A program made the position numbers and the translations under genes. Positions 34,201 to 43,779 of a stretch of DNA of 64,000 nt are shown here, piece by piece. The notes beneath the pieces were generated by a model, which was given only the letters and a program-made list of their open reading frames with translations, ran no database searches and had not been told where the DNA came from. Within the stretch, counting starts at the first letter, position 1. Each line of letters begins with the position of its first letter. Source of the DNA: CAYPEL01 sp036479985 (GTDB taxonomy: Bacteria; Pseudomonadota; Gammaproteobacteria; DSM-19610); assembly GCA_965224815.1 (NCBI GenBank), contig CBDDAF010000003.1:1302001-1366000 (forward strand), read 5' to 3'.

Positions 34201-35217
34201 ATGATACCGCGAAGCCAGGAAATACAACAGCCGGACAGGTGGCAGCAACAACTGGCTGCTGCCGTTAGCGAGCCTCGTCAATTGTTGTCTCTACTCAATC
34301 TCAATCCAGATGCATTTGCTATCAGCGATGAGGCCAATCGACAATTTCGTCTCCGGGTACCGCATAGCTTTGTACAACGTATGCGTTGTGGTGATAGCCG
34401 TGACCCGCTGTTGCGTCAGGTATTACCGATAGACGACGAAAACAGAATTCAAAGTGGTTACAGCATGGATCCGTTAGAAGAATCTGCTGCTATGCCAGTA
34501 CCTGGACTGCTCCACAAATATCAGGGACGTGTCCTGCTGACTGTCACTGGCGCTTGCGCCATACACTGCCGTTACTGTTTTCGACGACATTTCCCCTACG
34601 ACGAGGCAAACCCGGTAAGCAATGATTGGCAGCAAGCGCTGGCGTATATCCATGCTCATAGTGATATCACCGAAGTCATTTTAAGCGGTGGTGATCCGTT
34701 ATCATTGAGCGACTGTAAACTGGCCAAGCTGGTTAAGCGATTGGAAGCTATTCCTCATATTAAGCGGCTGCGGATTCACACCCGTCTGCCAGTCGTCCTG
34801 CCGGATCGTATTAATAGTTCACTCGTCGAATGGCTTTCAGCGACTTCACTGCAAAAGGTTGTTGTATTGCATATTAATCATATCAACGAGATTGACGCAT
34901 CTGTTTGCCGGGCAACACAGGCATTATCAGCAACAGGTGCCACCTTACTCAATCAATCGGTTCTATTAAAAGGTGTCAATGATTCAGTCGATGCATTACT
35001 GGCACTCAGTGAACGGCTGTTTGAAATGGGTACTCTACCCTATTATTTGCACCAGCTGGATCCGGTTCAAGGTACGGCACATTTCTCGGTTGACGATAAA
35101 GTGGCTGTTTCGATGATCGGTAAGCTCAGCAACTGCTTACCAGGATATCTGGTGCCTAAACTGGTACGCGAACTCGCTGGATCTGGCAGCAAAACGCCAC
35201 TCCATCAAATACTTTAA
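34201..35217 (+). CDS. epmB: EF-P lysine 2,3-aminomutase EpmB
   Basis: A 338-aa radical SAM/PLP enzyme producing (R)-beta-lysine for EpmA. Seen: AIHCRYCFRRHFPY ([4Fe-4S] motif CxxxCxxC within GACAIHCRYC), VILSGGDPLSL, HTRLPVVLP, and C-terminal GSGSKTPLHQIL where the PLP lysine is expected. ATG at 34201 was chosen because the longer open frame to 33940 runs antisense through efp and encodes nothing EpmB-like. Divergent from efp, so a shared promoter region of ~42 bases is likely. Confidence 0.95.
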   Translation: MIPRSQEIQQPDRWQQQLAAAVSEPRQLLSLLNLNPDAFAISDEANRQFRLRVPHSFVQRMRCGDSRDPLLRQVLPIDDENRIQSGYSMDPLEESAAMPVPGLLHKYQGRVLLTVTGACAIHCRYCFRRHFPYDEANPVSNDWQQALAYIHAHSDITEVILSGGDPLSLSDCKLAKLVKRLEAIPHIKRLRIHTRLPVVLPDRINSSLVEWLSATSLQKVVVLHINHINEIDASVCRATQALSATGATLLNQSVLLKGVNDSVDALLALSERLFEMGTLPYYLHQLDPVQGTAHFSVDDKVAVSMIGKLSNCLPGYLVPKLVRELAGSGSKTPLHQIL

Positions 35218-35406
35218 AAAATAATAATACAAATCAATTTGTTACTTCTATATACTGACTCACAGCCAAGTAACTGATGGATCAGTATTTGCGTTCCCGG
35301 AAATTCTCATCCAGTAATAATTCAGTTTTTTTGCAACAGGACGATAGCTGACAGGTACTATTTAGAACCTATTACAGCTAACCAAAATCTTAACGGGATT
35401 CAACGG

Positions 35407-37182
35407 ATGATTAACGCCATGCAGCTTTCTGTGCCCAGCCTAAAAAAGCCGGACAATAACGCCTTTGATAGCCACGCAACCCACCTAAACACGTGGATTG
35501 ATAACTTGCCGATGGCAAATGTTGGAGAGGCAACCCGGCAGCTCTATCTGGCACTCGCCGACATGAACAGTCAAAAATTACCTGACACACAGCGTTTGCA
35601 GGCACTTGAGATTCTGACACCCTCAATTAACTACGTTACTGAATCCCTCAAAAAACACTTTGTTGGCCAAGGGCTGCCACTGACAGAAAAGCAACATAAA
35701 GTTGCACGCTTGACCCGTGAGCTCACTCACGAATTGGCAACCGGGTACAAAATCCTGGTCGTCGAACAGCAGGATGGTGACAAACCATTCAAAGACAAGA
35801 AACTGTTTGTAAAAAGTATTTATCATGCCCTGCGTTTGTTAGGATCCGTGTTGCTGAAATGCTACCAAACCTATACCACGTATCCGCGTAATGTCTGGTC
35901 TGAAATCCACACTCTCTACCATTATGCAGAGACACATAAGCTACATGAAGTCAGCATTCTCAATAACAATGAATCACACACCATCAGCGACAAATACAAA
36001 CAGATATTACTGCTTGCTCTGGCATGCCCTTACCGTATGCGTCATGGCGTTGTAGAAAAAGTCTATACCGCTCTCAACGAATGGGCCTTACATTGCCGCC
36101 TTACAGCGCTGGAATATAATACCGAAGCACTGTTTGTAACCACTATGGACTGTGACCAACCGCCGACTTATCTGGTGCTGAGAAACAGCAACAGTAATCC
36201 AGAAACCACGCGCATTCTGGAAACAGAAGCAATCTCCGAAGATGTACGCCAGGCGCTAACAAATTTGCGTAAAGCAGGTCAGTCAAAATATCAGCTCAGT
36301 GCCAATACTCTGCGCCGCCTGATGCTTGCCTGGGGTGTCATGCCCAAGCGGCGTTTTTCACGTACCCGCGACCATGCTCAGATCGTTGCAGCAACCGGAT
36401 TATGTGCAATACATTATTTTGTCAGTGGTGAGTCTGTATTTAACCAGCCATCTCACGGTATTGTAGTTAATGAGCTTGGCCCAGAAGGTGTGGCTGCTTA
36501 CCACTCGAGTGAGTCTGACGATAATCGTGGCGGCACACCGGAAATGTGGGAAATGAAATACCGTCTCGAGGGTGAAGCCCGGCCATCTTCTACTGAAGAA
36601 GCCGTTGCAATTGCGGCATCCGGCATGCGCATTAACCGTGCCTATGAAACCCAGGCCTGGAAAATGGTCAATGTCAGTGCAGGTGGCTACTGTCTGTTAT
36701 GGGATAATCAGGAAACAACCCGTGCTCAGGTTGGCGAACTGGTTGGCATCCGCGAACAAAGCGACCCTGATACTTTTCACTGGCGTCTGGGCGTTATCCG
36801 CTGGCTTAAAATGGTAGAAAAACGCGGCCTGGAGTTAGGTATTCAAATGCTCTCACCGAGCGCGATCGCAGTGACTGCAAAACCGGATACGACGCGTCGC
36901 ATTAAGGATAACCAGTCACGCGGCTTACTGGTACCTGAAATCACTTCGATCCAGCAAAGTGCCACACTGTTATTGCCTTCACCGCCCTATAGCATAGATG
37001 ACACTGTGGTTATCGATTGCAATGGCAAAGAAGTCAAGGTTCGGCTGACCAAGCTGGTAGAAAATACCGGGAGTTTTGCTCAGTTCCAGTTTGTTTCTCT
37101 GGGCGCAGTACACCGCCCGATTACGGCACCTGCCGAAGCGCCAAAACTTGGAGAGTTTGACGATATCTGGGATATTCTTTAA
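35407..37182 (+). CDS. Large conserved protein upstream of the FimX-like gene; possible PilZ-like C-terminus
   Basis: A 591-aa soluble protein, N-terminus MQLSVPSLKKPD (second Met at 35419), helical through ~300 (TRELTHELATGYKILV ... RLLGSVLLKCYQTYTTYP). A middle segment (VMPKRRFSRTRDHAQIVAATGLCAIHYFVSGE) leads into a C-terminal beta-rich region (~490-570: SRGLLVPEITSIQQSATLLLPSPPYSIDDTVVID ... VRLTKLVENTGSFAQFQF) that looks like a divergent PilZ-type barrel, though the RxxxR/DxSxxG signature is not clear. No signal peptide. I recall similar proteins in Pseudomonas-like gammaproteobacteria but cannot name one. Its neighbour is FimX-like, suggesting a role in c-di-GMP-linked surface behaviour. 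Confidence 0.7.
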   Translation: MINAMQLSVPSLKKPDNNAFDSHATHLNTWIDNLPMANVGEATRQLYLALADMNSQKLPDTQRLQALEILTPSINYVTESLKKHFVGQGLPLTEKQHKVARLTRELTHELATGYKILVVEQQDGDKPFKDKKLFVKSIYHALRLLGSVLLKCYQTYTTYPRNVWSEIHTLYHYAETHKLHEVSILNNNESHTISDKYKQILLLALACPYRMRHGVVEKVYTALNEWALHCRLTALEYNTEALFVTTMDCDQPPTYLVLRNSNSNPETTRILETEAISEDVRQALTNLRKAGQSKYQLSANTLRRLMLAWGVMPKRRFSRTRDHAQIVAATGLCAIHYFVSGESVFNQPSHGIVVNELGPEGVAAYHSSESDDNRGGTPEMWEMKYRLEGEARPSSTEEAVAIAASGMRINRAYETQAWKMVNVSAGGYCLLWDNQETTRAQVGELVGIREQSDPDTFHWRLGVIRWLKMVEKRGLELGIQMLSPSAIAVTAKPDTTRRIKDNQSRGLLVPEITSIQQSATLLLPSPPYSIDDTVVIDCNGKEVKVRLTKLVENTGSFAQFQFVSLGAVHRPITAPAEAPKLGEFDDIWDIL

Positions 37183-37223
37183 TCTGGACTGACAGGTATT
37201 TTGTCACTGCGAACTGTAAAATA

Positions 37224-37320
37224 CTGTAGGAGCGGCTTTAGCCGCGAAAGGCAGCGTGATGACCATCGCGGCTGAAGCCGCTCCTACAAGTTCTCACGAA
37301 CTAATCAGAAATTCTCTAAG
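37224..37320. repeat. MITE-like palindromic element, copy E (partial)
   Basis: Central palindrome 37224-37288 (GTAGGAGCGGCTTTAGCCGC and complement with one change). A degraded right terminal repeat follows (CTAATCAGAAATTCTCTAAG, 37301-37320). The left end is not recognisable. It lies between the convergent 591-aa gene and the GNAT gene. Confidence 0.75.
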
Positions 37321-37331
37321 TTTGTAACACT

Positions 37332-37853
37332 TCAAAACAGCTTGCGGTATAAATCCGGATACTGCACTTCACCACCCGCTGCCAACGCTCCCTTTGTCAG
37401 CTCCATCGCCGTCAACGCATCTACAGGAATCGCAAGATTACAACTCACCGACCAGCCACTGGCGGGTTTAAAAGCGAATCGCTGGTAATAATCGGGATGA
37501 CCGGCAACTACCACCGCCTCATAGCAGAGCGCTTTCGCCCGCGCCAGGGCGGCATCCATCAATTCAGTGCCAATACCCCGATGTGATTGGGACGGTACGA
37601 CCGACATCGGCCCCAAGGCAAGAATCTCACGCTCACCAGAATCGGCTACCAGTTTTACTTTGGACAACACAATATGCCCGACAATTCGCCCGTTAAGTTC
37701 GGCCACCAGCGACAAATCGGGGATAAATCCTTCTGAACCCCTCAATTCACTCACCAGCTGGGCCTCTGCTTCACCCTGAAAAGCGCTGAGATTGACTACA
37801 TCGATCGCGTTAAAATCACTTGGTACTTCTGCTCTTACCTTAATTGGTTGCAT
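37332..37853 (-). CDS. GNAT-family N-acetyltransferase (YhbS-like)
   Basis: About 173 aa from the ATG at 37853, chosen because GGAG lies nine bases before it (an ATG four codons upstream has no such site). Acetyl-CoA-binding motif A is seen in ALGPMSVVPSQSHRGIGTELMDAAL (QxxGxG/A type, RGIG), followed by VVVAGHPDYYQRFAFKPASGW, typical of the YhbS subgroup. Substrate unknown; a small-molecule or protein amine is assumed. Monocistronic by context. Confidence 0.88.
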   Translation of the reverse strand: MQPIKVRAEVPSDFNAIDVVNLSAFQGEAEAQLVSELRGSEGFIPDLSLVAELNGRIVGHIVLSKVKLVADSGEREILALGPMSVVPSQSHRGIGTELMDAALARAKALCYEAVVVAGHPDYYQRFAFKPASGWSVSCNLAIPVDALTAMELTKGALAAGGEVQYPDLYRKLF

Positions 37854-38040
37854 TGAAGGCTCCATCTGGATTATCTACCAAGCATGCTAGCAGGAATTCC
37901 GACCACGGAAAACCCTATATAAATCCGCCACAAACCTGTCTTAGCCTGAGTTTTAAATAGTCAAGAAACAGCACGGGTTGCCGACACAAGGACAGTCGGA
38001 ACTATACCCGGTCAAAACCTAACTGAAATTCTATAAGGAT

Positions 38041-40134
38041 GTGGCTAAAGTGAGCCTGGAGCTAACCCTCAATTTGCTGGTAATAGAAGAATCGCGCAAC
38101 GATGCAGATGCATTGGCGAATATTTTGCGTAATGCAGGCTACAAATACCGGCTAACTCACGTTGAAAATAAATCTGACATGGATTCGGCACTTGAAAATC
38201 AAATGCCTGATTTAATTTTGTGTGCCATGGGTCTCGACCTGTCATTGCAAGACGTCATAACTTCAATACAAACTCACGAGCATGATGTCCCTGTCATTGC
38301 CGTTGGTGAAACTTGTGATGAACAAACTAGCATTCAGGTTATGCAAACGGGTGCCTGTGACCTCTGCTCCTACGATCTACCTGATCATCTACAGCTGGTT
38401 GTCAAACGTGAAATTGGACAACTCATGCTACGGCGTGAAAATTCACGCTTCCAACAACAATATCTGGAAAGTGAAAAACGCGCTCACCAACTCATGGAAA
38501 GTTCACGTGATGCTATCGCATACATACACGAAGGCATGCATATCTTTGCCAACCATTCCTATCTGGATATGTTTTGCTTTGATAATATGGAAGCCATCGA
38601 AGGCACTCCTATTCTGGACATCGTTACAGCTGACAAACAAGATGAATTCAAAGATTTTCTGCGTGACTATGATAAAAATGAGGAACAGGTTCACGAGCTT
38701 AAAACAATCGGTGTACTGCCTAATGGAAAACATTTTGATGCAGCGATGGAATTCACACCTGCCAGCATCGAAAACGAACCCTGCACCCAGATTATAATCC
38801 GCAACCAGAGCTCAGACAGTGAAGAGTTGGAATTAAAACTTAAACACCTGTCGAAGCAAGATATGGTAACAGGGCTATACAATCGTCAGTATTTTATCGA
38901 AGAACTCGAACTTGCTACTACTGAAGTAGTCAGTGGTGCAGACTGTGGCGCTATCGTCTATTTATTAATCGATAACTTCAAAGACATCAAAGACAGCGTT
39001 GGTATTAGTATCGCAGATCGAATCATTTGCGATGTCGCAGAAATTATCCGCGAACAAACTGTCGACACGGATATTTCAGCACGTTTTGGTGATCATTCAT
39101 TCAGCATATTACGCCATAACTGCAGTGACGAAGACGTTCAGGCTTTAGGGGAAAAACTGCGCCAGGAAGTTGAAGATCATATTGCCGATATTGAAGATCA
39201 GTCTGTAACAACAACTTGCAGTATTGGCATGAGCATGATCACTGAACACACGCCAAATGCACAGGAAGTTCTATCACGTGCCGACCTGGCCTGTGAAGTT
39301 GCCCGTTCATCAGGCGGCAATAAGACCCACATGCATAATCCGGTCGTAGACGAACAACTTGGCAAGGAACGCAATCAGCAGGTCAATGTGCTGATACAGG
39401 AAGCATTGGACAACGGTCTTTTCCAACTCATGTTTCAACCCATTGTCAGTCTGCAGGGTGACAACCGGGAAAATTATGAAGTACTACTGCGCATGATCGG
39501 TAACGACGACGAACTGATCCTGCCTGCACAATTCCTGACCGTTGCCGAAGAAACCGGACAGATTAATGATATTGACCGCTGGGTGATTAAAAAAGCGGTC
39601 GATATGCTCGCCGAACGCCGCCGTCAGGATTTTGATAGCCGCTTCTTTATAAAACTCTCTATCAGTACGATATGCGACACGGAATTACCCGCATATGTAA
39701 TGAACTGCCTTCAAGAAGCAAAAGTACCTGGCGATGCAATCGTATTTGAAATTCCTGAACAGGGTGCCTGCCATCACCTCAAGCAAGCCAAATTCTTCGT
39801 CAAAACAGTCCAGGAAGCCCAGTGCGGCACACTGCTTGATCATTTCGGGAAAAGCCCGAACTCATTCCAGATACTCAAGCATCTGCCAGTCGATATTCTA
39901 AAAATTGATGGCTCATTTATCCATAACCTGGCAACTAATTCTGATAATCAGGCGGTCGTGAAATCAATTCTGGAAACCGCACGCTCGATGAACAAAATGT
40001 GTATCGCCGAGTTTGTGCAGGATGCACATAGTCTGGCGGTACTCTGGCAAAGTGGCATTAACTACATTCAGGGTAATTTTCTGCAAGAACCAAGTACAAC
40101 GCTGGATTACGATTTTACCAGCGAAGTTGCCTGA
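38041..40134 (+). CDS. fimX: FimX-like degenerate REC-PAS-GGDEF-EAL protein
   Basis: A 697-aa protein with the domain order of FimX, the c-di-GMP receptor controlling type IV pilus assembly. REC-like ~10-125 (LLVIEESRNDADALANILRNAG, phospho-acceptor not conserved), PAS ~145-265, GGDEF ~270-440 with ARFGDHSF in place of GGDEF, EAL ~455-690 with EVL in place of EAL, LDHFG in place of DDFG, and IKLSIS in place of the Asn motif. Both catalytic sites look inactive, consistent with a receptor role. GTG start at 38041 with AAGGA immediately upstream; a second GTG at 38050 has better spacing. Confidence 0.85.
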   Translation: MAKVSLELTLNLLVIEESRNDADALANILRNAGYKYRLTHVENKSDMDSALENQMPDLILCAMGLDLSLQDVITSIQTHEHDVPVIAVGETCDEQTSIQVMQTGACDLCSYDLPDHLQLVVKREIGQLMLRRENSRFQQQYLESEKRAHQLMESSRDAIAYIHEGMHIFANHSYLDMFCFDNMEAIEGTPILDIVTADKQDEFKDFLRDYDKNEEQVHELKTIGVLPNGKHFDAAMEFTPASIENEPCTQIIIRNQSSDSEELELKLKHLSKQDMVTGLYNRQYFIEELELATTEVVSGADCGAIVYLLIDNFKDIKDSVGISIADRIICDVAEIIREQTVDTDISARFGDHSFSILRHNCSDEDVQALGEKLRQEVEDHIADIEDQSVTTTCSIGMSMITEHTPNAQEVLSRADLACEVARSSGGNKTHMHNPVVDEQLGKERNQQVNVLIQEALDNGLFQLMFQPIVSLQGDNRENYEVLLRMIGNDDELILPAQFLTVAEETGQINDIDRWVIKKAVDMLAERRRQDFDSRFFIKLSISTICDTELPAYVMNCLQEAKVPGDAIVFEIPEQGACHHLKQAKFFVKTVQEAQCGTLLDHFGKSPNSFQILKHLPVDILKIDGSFIHNLATNSDNQAVVKSILETARSMNKMCIAEFVQDAHSLAVLWQSGINYIQGNFLQEPSTTLDYDFTSEVA

Positions 40135-40145
40135 TCATTCTGCCA

Positions 40146-41369
40146 CTAATCAAGTACGTGCGAAATTAACCCATCCGCCAGCTTTGGCTCAAACCAGGTC
40201 GATTTCGGTGGCATCACTTGTTGCGCATCGGCGACTGCCATCAAATCTTCCATACTGGTTGGAAACAGTGAAAAGGCAGCCGCCATTTCACCGCTATCAA
40301 CCCGGCGCTCAAGCTCAGCCAAACCTCGTATTCCGCCCACAAAATCGATCCGTGAATCACGCCGTGGATCGCTGATACCCAGCAAAGGTTCGAGCAGGTT
40401 ATCTGCAAGCAAACTGACATCTAGCCGTGCTACAGGATCTTCAGGAATGTTGGTTGGATTAACTGATAAACGGTACCAGCTGCCTTCCAGATACATTCCA
40501 AATTCTCCCGCACGAGCAGGTGAAACTGCGGCAGTCTCTGGAACAACAGTAAAATGTTTTTTTATACCTTCAATAAATTCTGCAGGTGCATACTGCCCCA
40601 AATCTTTCACGACACGGTTGTAGTCGAGAATTTTCATCTGATCATGCGGAAATATGACTGATAAAAAATAACTACTCATGGCATCAGGGCTTCCACCCAT
40701 GCTCGCAGCAACGCGGGAACCTGCTGCTGAACGATGATGGCCATCAGCAATATAAATTGCGGCCATCTCGTCAAAGTAATTCGTTAACTGATCAATGATA
40801 GCCCCCTCATTGATCACCCACAGGGTATGCCCAACTCCATCATCCGCAACCAGATCATAGACCGGGGTTTGTGTAGTCACTGAATCAAGCAGCTCGTCGA
40901 CTTCAGACATGGCTCGATAAGCCAGTAACACGGGACCGGTTTGCGCTTTTAGTGCCTCGATCTGACGCACTCTGTCATCTTCTTTAGCAGGACGTGTAAA
41001 TTCGTGTTTACGAATTCGGTTGGTATCGTAATCAGCCGCTGATGCCACCGCAACCAGACCCGTCTGAATATGCTCTCCCATTTTTAGACGGTAAACGTAA
41101 TAACAGGGCTTTTCATCACGCTGCAACACGCCATCGTTTTTCATCTGTTGCAAATTTTCAGCCGCCTTGGCATAGACCGATTCATCATATGGGTCTGTAC
41201 CTACCGGCAAATCTATTTCAGCTTTCGAAATATGTAAAAAACTCAATGGCCGGTCAGCCACACGTTGCCGAGCCTCCTCGCAGTTAAGAACATCGTAGGG
41301 AGGCGCAACGACTTCTTGCGCACGTTCTGTTGTTGGCCGTAAGGCGCGAAACGGAAGAATCAAAGACAT
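40146..41369 (-). CDS. DUF1015-family protein
   Basis: A 407-aa soluble protein starting LILPFRALRPTTERAQEVVAPPYDVLN, with RPLSFLHISKAEIDLP, RIRKHEFTRPAKEDDRVRQIEAL, IADGHHRSAA and FPHDQMKILDYNRVVKDL, all typical of the DUF1015 family (sometimes annotated HTH-containing, without good support). Function is not established. Convergent with the FimX-like gene (11 bases between stops). 52 bases after parC on the same strand, so possibly co-transcribed. Confidence 0.88.
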   Translation of the reverse strand: MSLILPFRALRPTTERAQEVVAPPYDVLNCEEARQRVADRPLSFLHISKAEIDLPVGTDPYDESVYAKAAENLQQMKNDGVLQRDEKPCYYVYRLKMGEHIQTGLVAVASAADYDTNRIRKHEFTRPAKEDDRVRQIEALKAQTGPVLLAYRAMSEVDELLDSVTTQTPVYDLVADDGVGHTLWVINEGAIIDQLTNYFDEMAAIYIADGHHRSAAGSRVAASMGGSPDAMSSYFLSVIFPHDQMKILDYNRVVKDLGQYAPAEFIEGIKKHFTVVPETAAVSPARAGEFGMYLEGSWYRLSVNPTNIPEDPVARLDVSLLADNLLEPLLGISDPRRDSRIDFVGGIRGLAELERRVDSGEMAAAFSLFPTSMEDLMAVADAQQVMPPKSTWFEPKLADGLISHVLD

Positions 41370-41421
41370 ATAAAATTCCTGAAAATTAAAATTTATTTAC
41401 CTATGTGAAGGTCTAATTTGT

Positions 41422-43665
41422 TCAACCCAAACCCAGCTTATCAACCCGTTGTAACCCGCGTGGCAACTTCTTACCCTTACGACCCCGTTCTCCCTGATAG
41501 GCTTCAAGGTCCGCTGATTTCAAACGTAAATGCCGTTTACCAGAATAGATTAACAAACTAGCATGCGCCGGAATTGCCATGATAGCCGCAACATATTCTT
41601 CCCGGCTAACAAGCTTTTTACTAGCGATGCCCATTATTTTAATACCTTTGCCGCGACTCAGTAACGGCAAGGTTCCAGTGGATACTACAAGCATATGACC
41701 ACCATTACTCACCACAGCAACCTGATCATCGGACTGGTCTGTAACCAGAACCGGTGGCAATACCTGCGCGCCCTTGGGAACGGATAATACAGCCTTACCC
41801 GACTTGGTACGTGCCACCAGATTACTCAACTTTGCGATAAAGCCATAACCAGCATCGGTGGCCAACAAATACAAACTATCTGCACTACCCGACATAACAC
41901 CAATAAAACGCGCGCCATCCGGCGGGCTGACACGGCCGGTTAATGGCTCACCCTGACCTCTTGCTGAAGGCAGGCTATGCGCTGCCAATGTATAACAACG
42001 GCCGGTTGAATCCAGGAAAACAGCCTGCTGATTACTGCGCGCACAGATGGCCCCCTGAAATTCATCGCCTGCCTTGTAGTTCAAACTTTCAGGATCTACT
42101 TCGTGGCCTTTCGCAGATCGCACCCAGCCTTGTTGCGATAAAACAAGGGTCACAGGCTCACTGGGTATCAACGCCGCTTGATCCATCGCCTGGGCTGCCT
42201 GCCGGGAAACTAGCTGTGAACGGCGTGCATCACCGTATTTATCTGCATCTGCTTTAATTTCATTGCGAATCAAAGTTTTCATACGCTGTGCGGAAGCCAG
42301 AGTTTTTTTCAGGCCATCACGCTCTGTTGCCAGCTCTTCCTGATCACTACGAATCTTGAATTCTTCAAGCTTGGCCAAATGCCGCAGCTTCAAATCCAGT
42401 ATGGCTTCTGCTTGCAAATCACTTAGTTTAAATCGTTTCATCAGAACCGGTTTAGGTTCGTCTTCGCTGCGAATGATGGCAATCACTTCATCGATATTCA
42501 GATAGGCAATCAGCAAACCGTCCAGGATATGTAACCGGGCCGTCACTTTGTCTAGCCGGTATTGCAAGCGGCGGCGCACTGTCTCTTCCCTGAATTGCAA
42601 CCACTCTTTCATCAGGCAGCGTAAATCCTTGACCTGAGGTTTACCATCCAGGCCGATCAGATTCATATTAATCCGGTAACTACGTTCAAGATCTGTAGTT
42701 GCAAACAAATGCAACATCAATGAGTCAGTTTCTATTCGATTTGAACGCGGCACGATTATCAGACGGGTAGGATTTTCATGATCCGATTCGTCACGCAGAT
42801 CTGCGACCATAGGTAATTTCTTGTTCTGCATCTGCGCAGCAATCTGTTCCAGGACACGCGCACCGGATACCTGAAAAGGTAGTTCGGTAATGACGATATC
42901 CGGCCCCTCGGTGATATAGCACGCCCGGATTCTTAGACTGCCATTGCCTTGCTGATAAGCCTGTATTAACTCGGCTTGAGGAGTAATAATCTCTGCACCC
43001 GTAGGATAATCAGGACCTTTTATATACTCACAAAGATCCTCAACAGTAGCCTTCGGCTTCTTGAGTAAGTGAATTGCAGCATCGGCAACTTCACGCAAAT
43101 TATGGGGCGGTATATCTGTCGCCATCCCGACAGCAATTCCTGTCGTTCCATTCAGTAGAATCGCTGGCAACCGCGCAGGTAATAATTCCGGTTCTTGCAA
43201 AGTACCATCAAAATTTGGTTTCCAGTCAACTGTACCTTCACCGAGCTCTGATAAAAGTATGTCGGCTAAAGCTGTCAGACGCGCTTCGGTATAGCGCATC
43301 GCAGCAAAAGATTTGGGATCATCCGGTGCACCCCAGTTGCCCTGACCGTCCACCAATGGATAGCGGAACGAAAATGGTTGCGCCATATGAACCATAGCTT
43401 CATAACAGGCACTGTCACCGTGCGGATGAAACTTACCCAGTACGTCACCAACCGTCCGCGCTGACTTTTTGTATTTTGCCTTCGACGACAGGCCAAGCTC
43501 CGACATGGCATAAATAATTCGCCGCTGCACAGGCTTTAATCCATCGCCAATATGCGGCAATGCCCGATCAAGAATGACATACATGGAGTAATCCAGATAT
43601 GCCCGCTCAGTAAAGGTATGCAAGGGCAGTTGTTCAATCTGCTCTATAACATTATTTGTTGCCAT
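41422..43665 (-). CDS. parC: DNA topoisomerase IV subunit A
   Basis: A 747-aa type IIA topoisomerase subunit that decatenates chromosomes. Catalytic region: YSMYVILDRALPHIGDGLKPVQRRIIYAM, with the active tyrosine in AMRYTEARLT; quinolone-determining region near HPHGDSACYEAMV. C-terminal beta-pinwheel (~490-740) with ARSNQQAVFLDSTGRCY and related blades; shorter than GyrA and without a GyrA box, which argues for ParC. ParE is encoded 2.7 kb upstream, separated by a PilZ gene. Confidence 0.96.
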   Translation of the reverse strand: MATNNVIEQIEQLPLHTFTERAYLDYSMYVILDRALPHIGDGLKPVQRRIIYAMSELGLSSKAKYKKSARTVGDVLGKFHPHGDSACYEAMVHMAQPFSFRYPLVDGQGNWGAPDDPKSFAAMRYTEARLTALADILLSELGEGTVDWKPNFDGTLQEPELLPARLPAILLNGTTGIAVGMATDIPPHNLREVADAAIHLLKKPKATVEDLCEYIKGPDYPTGAEIITPQAELIQAYQQGNGSLRIRACYITEGPDIVITELPFQVSGARVLEQIAAQMQNKKLPMVADLRDESDHENPTRLIIVPRSNRIETDSLMLHLFATTDLERSYRINMNLIGLDGKPQVKDLRCLMKEWLQFREETVRRRLQYRLDKVTARLHILDGLLIAYLNIDEVIAIIRSEDEPKPVLMKRFKLSDLQAEAILDLKLRHLAKLEEFKIRSDQEELATERDGLKKTLASAQRMKTLIRNEIKADADKYGDARRSQLVSRQAAQAMDQAALIPSEPVTLVLSQQGWVRSAKGHEVDPESLNYKAGDEFQGAICARSNQQAVFLDSTGRCYTLAAHSLPSARGQGEPLTGRVSPPDGARFIGVMSGSADSLYLLATDAGYGFIAKLSNLVARTKSGKAVLSVPKGAQVLPPVLVTDQSDDQVAVVSNGGHMLVVSTGTLPLLSRGKGIKIMGIASKKLVSREEYVAAIMAIPAHASLLIYSGKRHLRLKSADLEAYQGERGRKGKKLPRGLQRVDKLGLG

Positions 43666-43779
43666 AAAAACTCCAGCGGTAAATCATTATCAAACCACGT
43701 TGATATGAATTAATTATATGGCCACGGAATTCGTGACTTTAAAGATGCCTGTAGAAATAAGATTTATTCTATAATCGAA

